Of a DNA stretch of 17,410 bases, positions 13,758-17,410 are shown piece by piece. The notes below the pieces were generated by a model. The model made no database searches and was not told the origin of the DNA. It saw only the letters and a list, made by a program, of their open reading frames with translations. The stretch's first letter is position 1. Every line of letters starts with the position of its first letter. The DNA is from Gammaproteobacteria bacterium (lineage in GTDB: Bacteria; Pseudomonadota; Gammaproteobacteria; JAABTG01), in contig JASJBY010000066.1 in the NCBI GenBank assembly GCA_030066245.1, positions 1-17,410 of the forward strand, read 5' to 3'. Both the position numbers and the translations under genes were made by a program.

Positions 13758-15917
13758 TCAGCTTCGGGTGCGAAAAATCCGGTTGACGAAGCGAATGGGA
13801 CGGATGCGGCGCATGACTTGCGCCAGGTCCTGCCGGTCCGCCACGTCGATGAGGAAAGTCATGGACGAATAAAGGCCGTCCCGATCCTCGATGTCGACAT
13901 TCTGGATGTTGGCGCCGGCATCGGAGATCGCGGCAGCCACCGTGGCGAGGACGCCTCGCTCGTTGGCCGCCTGGACACGGATTTCCACGGGAAACTCGCC
14001 TTCCACGCTGCTCCCCCACTCCACGTCGATGAGTTTCTCCGGCTGCTTGAGGTGCTCCGCCACATTCCTGCAGTTCTGGGTATGGATGACCACCCCGCGG
14101 CCCGCGCTGACGAATCCCTGAATGGGATCACCCGGGATGGGCCGGCAGCACTTGCCGAAGTTCACCACCATGCCTTCGGTGCCTTTGATCGCCAGGTGTG
14201 TCGTTCGCGGCTTGGGTCCGGGCTCCTTGGCGCAGTGATCCTCATCCGGCTGAGGGGCGAGCCGCCGCGCAACCAGGGGTGCTATACGGTTGCCCAGCCC
14301 GATGTCGGTCAGCAGGTCCTGCATGGTCGAGAGCGACAGATCTTTCAGCAGGCCCTCCATGCGTTCGACCGGGATCTCCTCCAGCACCAGGGATTCGTTG
14401 GCCAGGGCATTCTTCAGCAGTCGTTCACCGAGCTCCAGGGCCTCGTGCTGCTTCAGGTTCTTGAGGAAGCTGCGGATGTTTCCGCGAGCCTTGCCGGTGA
14501 CGATGAAGTTCAGCCAGTTGGGATTTGGACGTCCCCAGGGCGCCGTGATGATCTCCACGGTCTGGCCATTCAGCAGGGCGGTGCTGAGCGGTGCGTAGCG
14601 GCGGTCGATTTTCGCTGCCACGCAGGTGTTGCCCACATCCGTGTGCACGGCATAGGCAAAGTCCACGGCCGTGGCGCCGCGGGGCAACTCCATGATCTCT
14701 CCTCTGGGCGTGAACACGTAAACCTCGTCCGGAAACAGGTCTACCTTCACGTTCTCGATGAACTCCAGGGAGTTGCCAGCGCTCTTCTGCATCTCCAGCA
14801 GCTCCCGCATCCACTGCCGGGCACGTTTGTGGGCGACGTTGGCCTTGTCGCCGTCGCTCTTGTAGAGCCAGTGCGCGGCGATGCCCGCTTGCGCCAGCTG
14901 ATGCATTTCCCGCGTCCGTATCTGGACCTCGAGGGGTACTCCGTAGGGACCGAACAGCACAGTATGCAGAGACTGGTAGCCGTTGGACTTGGGTATGGCG
15001 ATGTAGTCCTTGAACTTGCCGGGCACCGGCTTGTAGAGGTTGTGTATGGCGCCGAGCACCCGGTAGCAGGTGTCGACCCGGTCCACGATGATGCGGAAAG
15101 CATACACATCCAGCACTTCGGCGAACGAGAGGCGCTTGTTCCGCATCTTCTTGTACAAGCTGTACAGATGTTTCTCGCGGCCCTTCACGTCACCCTGCAG
15201 GTTTTCCTGGCGCAGGCGCCGCTTGATGGCCGTCCTGACCTTCTTGATGATTTCCTTGCGATGTCCCCTGGCCTTCTTGACCTCGGCCTTGAGCACCTGC
15301 GAGCGGAGGGGATAGAGAGCGGAGAAGCCGAGATCCTCCAGCTCGATGCGCATGTCGTTGATGCCGAGCCGGTTGGCGATGGGGGCATAGATCTCCAGGG
15401 TCTCGCGGGCGATGCTGCGGCGCTTTTCGGGCCGCAGAGCACCGAGGGTGCGCATGTTGTGGAGGCGGTCGGCCAGCTTCACCAGGATGACGCGGATATC
15501 CTGGGTCATGGCCAGCAGCATCTTGCGGAAATTCTCGGCCTGGGCCTCGGCGCGGCTCTCGAACTCGATCTGGGTCAGCTTGCTGACGCCATCCACCAGC
15601 CCGGCGACCTCCTTGCCGAACTCCCGACCCAACTGCTTCTTGTCGACATCGGTGTCTTCGATGACGTCGTGGAGCAGTGCGGAGATGATGGTCTGGTGAT
15701 CGAGGTGCATGCCCGCGAGTATGCGGGCCACCTCCACGGGGTGATAGATGTAAGGTTCGCCGGAGGCGCGACGCTGGCCCTCGTGGGCTTGGGCACCGAG
15801 CAGATAGGCCCGATAGACTTCCTTTACCTGTTCGCCATCGAGATATTTCTCGAGGATGCTACACAGGTCGCTTATTAGGAACTGAGGCGTTACTTGCGGC
15901 GCAACACTTACATTCAT
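13758..15917 (-). CDS. spoT: bifunctional (p)ppGpp synthetase/hydrolase SpoT
   Basis: A 719-residue full-length RelA/SpoT homologue that makes and degrades the stringent-response alarmone. The HD hydrolase domain is intact: YIYHP (His59), LLHDVIEDTD (His83-Asp84, Glu87-Asp88) and KLADRLHNMRTL (Asp148, Asn152). The synthetase domain at about 240-360 has YRVLGAIHNLY, PGKFKDYIAIPKSNGYQSLHT in two parts, and EVQIRT. The KFKD at 299-302 matches the basic RxKD type of bifunctional enzymes, not the acidic ExDD type of RelA. The TGS domain is at about 395-455, a CC-type zinc-like segment (GKCCRPIPGD) near 610 and the ACT domain at about 645-719. It lies 98 bp after rpoZ with a hairpin just before its start. 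Confidence 0.96.
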   Translation of the reverse strand: MNVSVAPQVTPQFLISDLCSILEKYLDGEQVKEVYRAYLLGAQAHEGQRRASGEPYIYHPVEVARILAGMHLDHQTIISALLHDVIEDTDVDKKQLGREFGKEVAGLVDGVSKLTQIEFESRAEAQAENFRKMLLAMTQDIRVILVKLADRLHNMRTLGALRPEKRRSIARETLEIYAPIANRLGINDMRIELEDLGFSALYPLRSQVLKAEVKKARGHRKEIIKKVRTAIKRRLRQENLQGDVKGREKHLYSLYKKMRNKRLSFAEVLDVYAFRIIVDRVDTCYRVLGAIHNLYKPVPGKFKDYIAIPKSNGYQSLHTVLFGPYGVPLEVQIRTREMHQLAQAGIAAHWLYKSDGDKANVAHKRARQWMRELLEMQKSAGNSLEFIENVKVDLFPDEVYVFTPRGEIMELPRGATAVDFAYAVHTDVGNTCVAAKIDRRYAPLSTALLNGQTVEIITAPWGRPNPNWLNFIVTGKARGNIRSFLKNLKQHEALELGERLLKNALANESLVLEEIPVERMEGLLKDLSLSTMQDLLTDIGLGNRIAPLVARRLAPQPDEDHCAKEPGPKPRTTHLAIKGTEGMVVNFGKCCRPIPGDPIQGFVSAGRGVVIHTQNCRNVAEHLKQPEKLIDVEWGSSVEGEFPVEIRVQAANERGVLATVAAAISDAGANIQNVDIEDRDGLYSSMTFLIDVADRQDLAQVMRRIRPIRFVNRIFRTRS

Positions 15918-15926
15918 TTGCCACTA

Positions 15927-15962
15927 CTTCACGCGGGTGACGGCGTGACACCGCGTGTGAAG
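15927..15962 (-). promoter_or_regulatory. hairpin directly upstream of the spoT start
   Basis: On the minus strand CTTCACACGCGG (15962-15951) pairs with CCGCGTGAAG (15936-15927): ten base pairs with a 2-nt bulge and a 14-nt loop that can pair a little further. It ends 9 nt before the spoT ATG, and no good Shine-Dalgarno sequence is visible between. It may hold back translation or mark an RNA processing site between rpoZ and spoT. Confidence 0.5.
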
Positions 15963-16015
15963 TTGCCTGCAGAGCCGCCGGACGGGTCGCGACACCCGCA
16001 CCGCCGGGCCCCTGC

Positions 16016-16294
16016 CTAAACGGGGGACCCCGGGGCGGCGCCCTCGACGAGTTCTTCCTCGCTAACCAGCGACTCTCCGATGTGCTCCTGGGCACTTACG
16101 TCATCCAACACGGACTCGTCAACGAGTCCATCCGCGACCTCGCGCAGCGCGATGACGGTCGGTTTGTCGTTCTCTTCCTCGACCATGGGACTGGCGCCCA
16201 TGGCCAGCTGACGCGCTCGTTTGGTCGCCACCAGCACGAGCTGGAAGCGGTTATCGATCTTCTCCAGGCAATCTTCAACGGTTATTCGAGCCAT
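16016..16294 (-). CDS. rpoZ: RNA polymerase omega subunit
   Basis: A 92-residue protein that binds beta' and aids core assembly. In gammaproteobacteria it also forms part of ppGpp site 1 on RNA polymerase, fitting its place beside spoT. The start MARITVEDCLEKIDNRFQLV and the segment KRARQLAMGA are strongly conserved, as is KPTVIALREVADGLV. The C-terminus is acidic. ATG 16294 has TGGAG 6 nt upstream. It is 62 bp downstream of gmk, with an AT-richer gap that may carry a promoter I cannot define. Confidence 0.95.
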   Translation of the reverse strand: MARITVEDCLEKIDNRFQLVLVATKRARQLAMGASPMVEEENDKPTVIALREVADGLVDESVLDDVSAQEHIGESLVSEEELVEGAAPGSPV

Positions 16295-16356
16295 GCAAAC
16301 TCCATTCGGCCTTAAGGATAACGGCTAACCTTCCTAGTCTAATGTCATCCGGACGC

Positions 16357-16968
16357 TTATGCCAGAAGTGCGGAGATGAGCCTGCGCTCACGGGTGGCCA
16401 CCATGTTCTGGCGCAGCCGCTCGGCGTGAACGATGCTCTTCAGCTCGCCAAGTGCCGTCTCGAAGTCGTCGTTGACCACTAGATAGTCAAACTCATGGTA
16501 GTGGGACATCTCCGCCACGGCGTCCTGCATTCGCCGGGCAATCACCTGGTCGCTGTCCTGGCCTCGGCCCCGCAGGCGACTCTCAAGCTCTTCTCGCGAG
16601 GGCGGCAGCACGAACACGCTGACCACGTTCGGATGCTGCTCGCGCACCTGCCGGGCTCCCTGCCAGTCGATTTCGAGGATCACGTCGAAACCGCTCTGCA
16701 GCCGCTCCTGCACCCAGGCTCTGGATGTGCCGTATCGGTTGTCGAATACGCTGGCGTGCTCCAGGAACCCCCCGTCGTCCAACATGGATTGAAAGCGCTC
16801 CGGCGTCAGGAAATGGTAATGCACGCCGTCCGTCTCGCCAGTGCGCCTGGGGCGCGTGGTGCAGGACATCGATACCAAGATGCCCTCGGTGGACTCCACC
16901 AGGGCTTTCACCAGGCTGGTCTTGCCGGCGCCGGAGGCCGCGGAGATGACGTAGAGCTTGCCGGACAT
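16357..16968 (-). CDS. gmk: guanylate kinase
   Basis: A 203-residue enzyme that phosphorylates GMP to GDP with ATP, supplying GTP and substrates for (p)ppGpp made by the nearby SpoT. The P-loop is near the N-terminus (ASGAGKTSLVKAL, about residues 11-23). The GMP-binding SCTTRPRRTGETDGVHYHF and the ILEIDWQGARQV segment follow, then the lid VFVLPPSREELESRLRGRGQD. I set the start at ATG 16968 (MSGKLYVISA), which matches the family length (E. coli 207). A GTG 75 nt upstream, overlapping the yicC stop, would add residues not seen in the family. Confidence 0.96.
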   Translation of the reverse strand: MSGKLYVISAASGAGKTSLVKALVESTEGILVSMSCTTRPRRTGETDGVHYHFLTPERFQSMLDDGGFLEHASVFDNRYGTSRAWVQERLQSGFDVILEIDWQGARQVREQHPNVVSVFVLPPSREELESRLRGRGQDSDQVIARRMQDAVAEMSHYHEFDYLVVNDDFETALGELKSIVHAERLRQNMVATRERRLISALLA

Positions 16969-17039
16969 GACTGTCGTTTCAGTGTCTCGTTGCTGATACC
17001 GGGCGACGTGGCGCAGCAAGAGGCCGCCACCGGCGGCGG

Positions 17040-17410
17040 TCACTCCACGTTCTGCACCTGCTCGCGCATCTGCTCGATGAACACTTTCAGGTCGACCGCG
17101 GCCCGCGTCGTTTCGGCATCGGCCGACTTGGATGCCAGGGTGTTGGCCTCGCGGTTCAGCTCCTGCATGAGGAAGTCCAGGCGGCGGCCGATGGGCTTGT
17201 CGCTGGAAAGTACGCGCCGTACCTCGGTGATGTGGGCGTCGAGTCTGTCGAGCTCCTCCGCCGCGTCCACTTTCTGCGCGAAGATGACGATTTCCTGCTC
17301 CACCCGCTGCTCATCGAGCTCCGCCCGCAGTTCGCCCAGTTTTTCCCGAATGCGTTCCCGGCTCGCATTCACAATCTGAGGCATGCGCTCGCGCACACCC
17401 GTCACGATAG
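17040..17410 (-). CDS. yicC: YicC family endoribonuclease, C-terminal part
   Basis: Only about the last 120 of roughly 290 residues are in the window; the frame runs off the right edge, so the GTG at 17405 is internal. The C-terminal DUF1732 signatures are clear: EQEIVIFAQKVDAAEELDR, IGRRLDFLMQELNREANTLA followed by SKSADAETT, and the ending IEQMREQVQNVE. YicC proteins degrade RNA; in E. coli YicC helps turn over the sRNA RyhB. It lies 71 bp upstream of gmk, its usual partner. Confidence 0.95.
   Translation of the reverse strand, partial: IVTGVRERMPQIVNASRERIREKLGELRAELDEQRVEQEIVIFAQKVDAAEELDRLDAHITEVRRVLSSDKPIGRRLDFLMQELNREANTLASKSADAETTRAAVDLKVFIEQMREQVQNVE

Noticed and set aside
13731..15878. 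A 715-codon open frame on the plus strand opposite spoT
   Set aside because: It is the antisense shadow of spoT, whose domains are complete. Long stop-free antisense frames are common in GC-rich genes, and the predicted protein has no domain.
1..17410. CRISPR arrays, insertion sequences, prophage or integrase genes, rRNA and tRNA
   Set aside because: I looked for direct repeats with regular spacing, terminal inverted repeats, transposase motifs and RNA gene signatures and found none.

Overview
The window is GC-rich chromosomal DNA from a gammaproteobacterium. The best clue is the minus-strand run at the right, yicC-gmk-rpoZ-spoT-ridA-recG-ubiC-ubiA. This combines a bifunctional SpoT next to rpoZ with chorismate-lyase ubiquinone synthesis, a typical gammaproteobacterial order. 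Codon use and several gene types suggest an environmental lineage such as the Chromatiales or Ectothiorhodospiraceae, but I cannot place it further without a search.

Left part (1-5851): an accessory, loosely packed region of small, mostly monocistronic genes. In order they are a three-helix membrane protein (minus), a lipoprotein (plus), a small tail-anchored membrane protein A (plus), a Cys-rich small protein and an RMF-like protein (both minus), a DUF5658-type membrane protein (plus), small membrane protein C (minus), a four-cysteine small protein (plus) and small membrane protein B (minus). Proteins A, B and C share one ungapped 38-residue C-terminal module (basic juxtamembrane helix, one membrane helix, ending R-Y/V-G-L/F). 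They appear to be an undescribed paralogous family. Two perfect CRP-type palindromes lie at 4013-4028 and 4521-4536. The first is placed as a class II site for gene C. The second is placed as a class II site for a plus-strand transcript that meets a strong intrinsic terminator at 4632-4660, giving a candidate sRNA of about 90 nt.

Middle part (5852-9401): three plus-strand genes. The first encodes a cyclic-nucleotide-binding domain fused to a SpoIIE/RsbU-type phosphatase. The other two overlap and encode a secreted TPR protein and a secreted L,D-transpeptidase-type enzyme, both ending in related NTF2-like domains in the manner of Helicobacter Csd6. They probably act on the cell wall.

Right part (9451-17410): the conserved minus-strand block listed above. 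It covers RNA turnover (YicC), GMP phosphorylation (Gmk), RNA polymerase omega (RpoZ), (p)ppGpp metabolism (SpoT), enamine/imine deamination (RidA), fork remodelling (RecG) and the first two steps of ubiquinone ring synthesis (UbiC, UbiA). Tight junctions (GTGA overlaps at ridA/recG and before ubiC) point to co-transcription. A strong hairpin sits just upstream of the spoT start.
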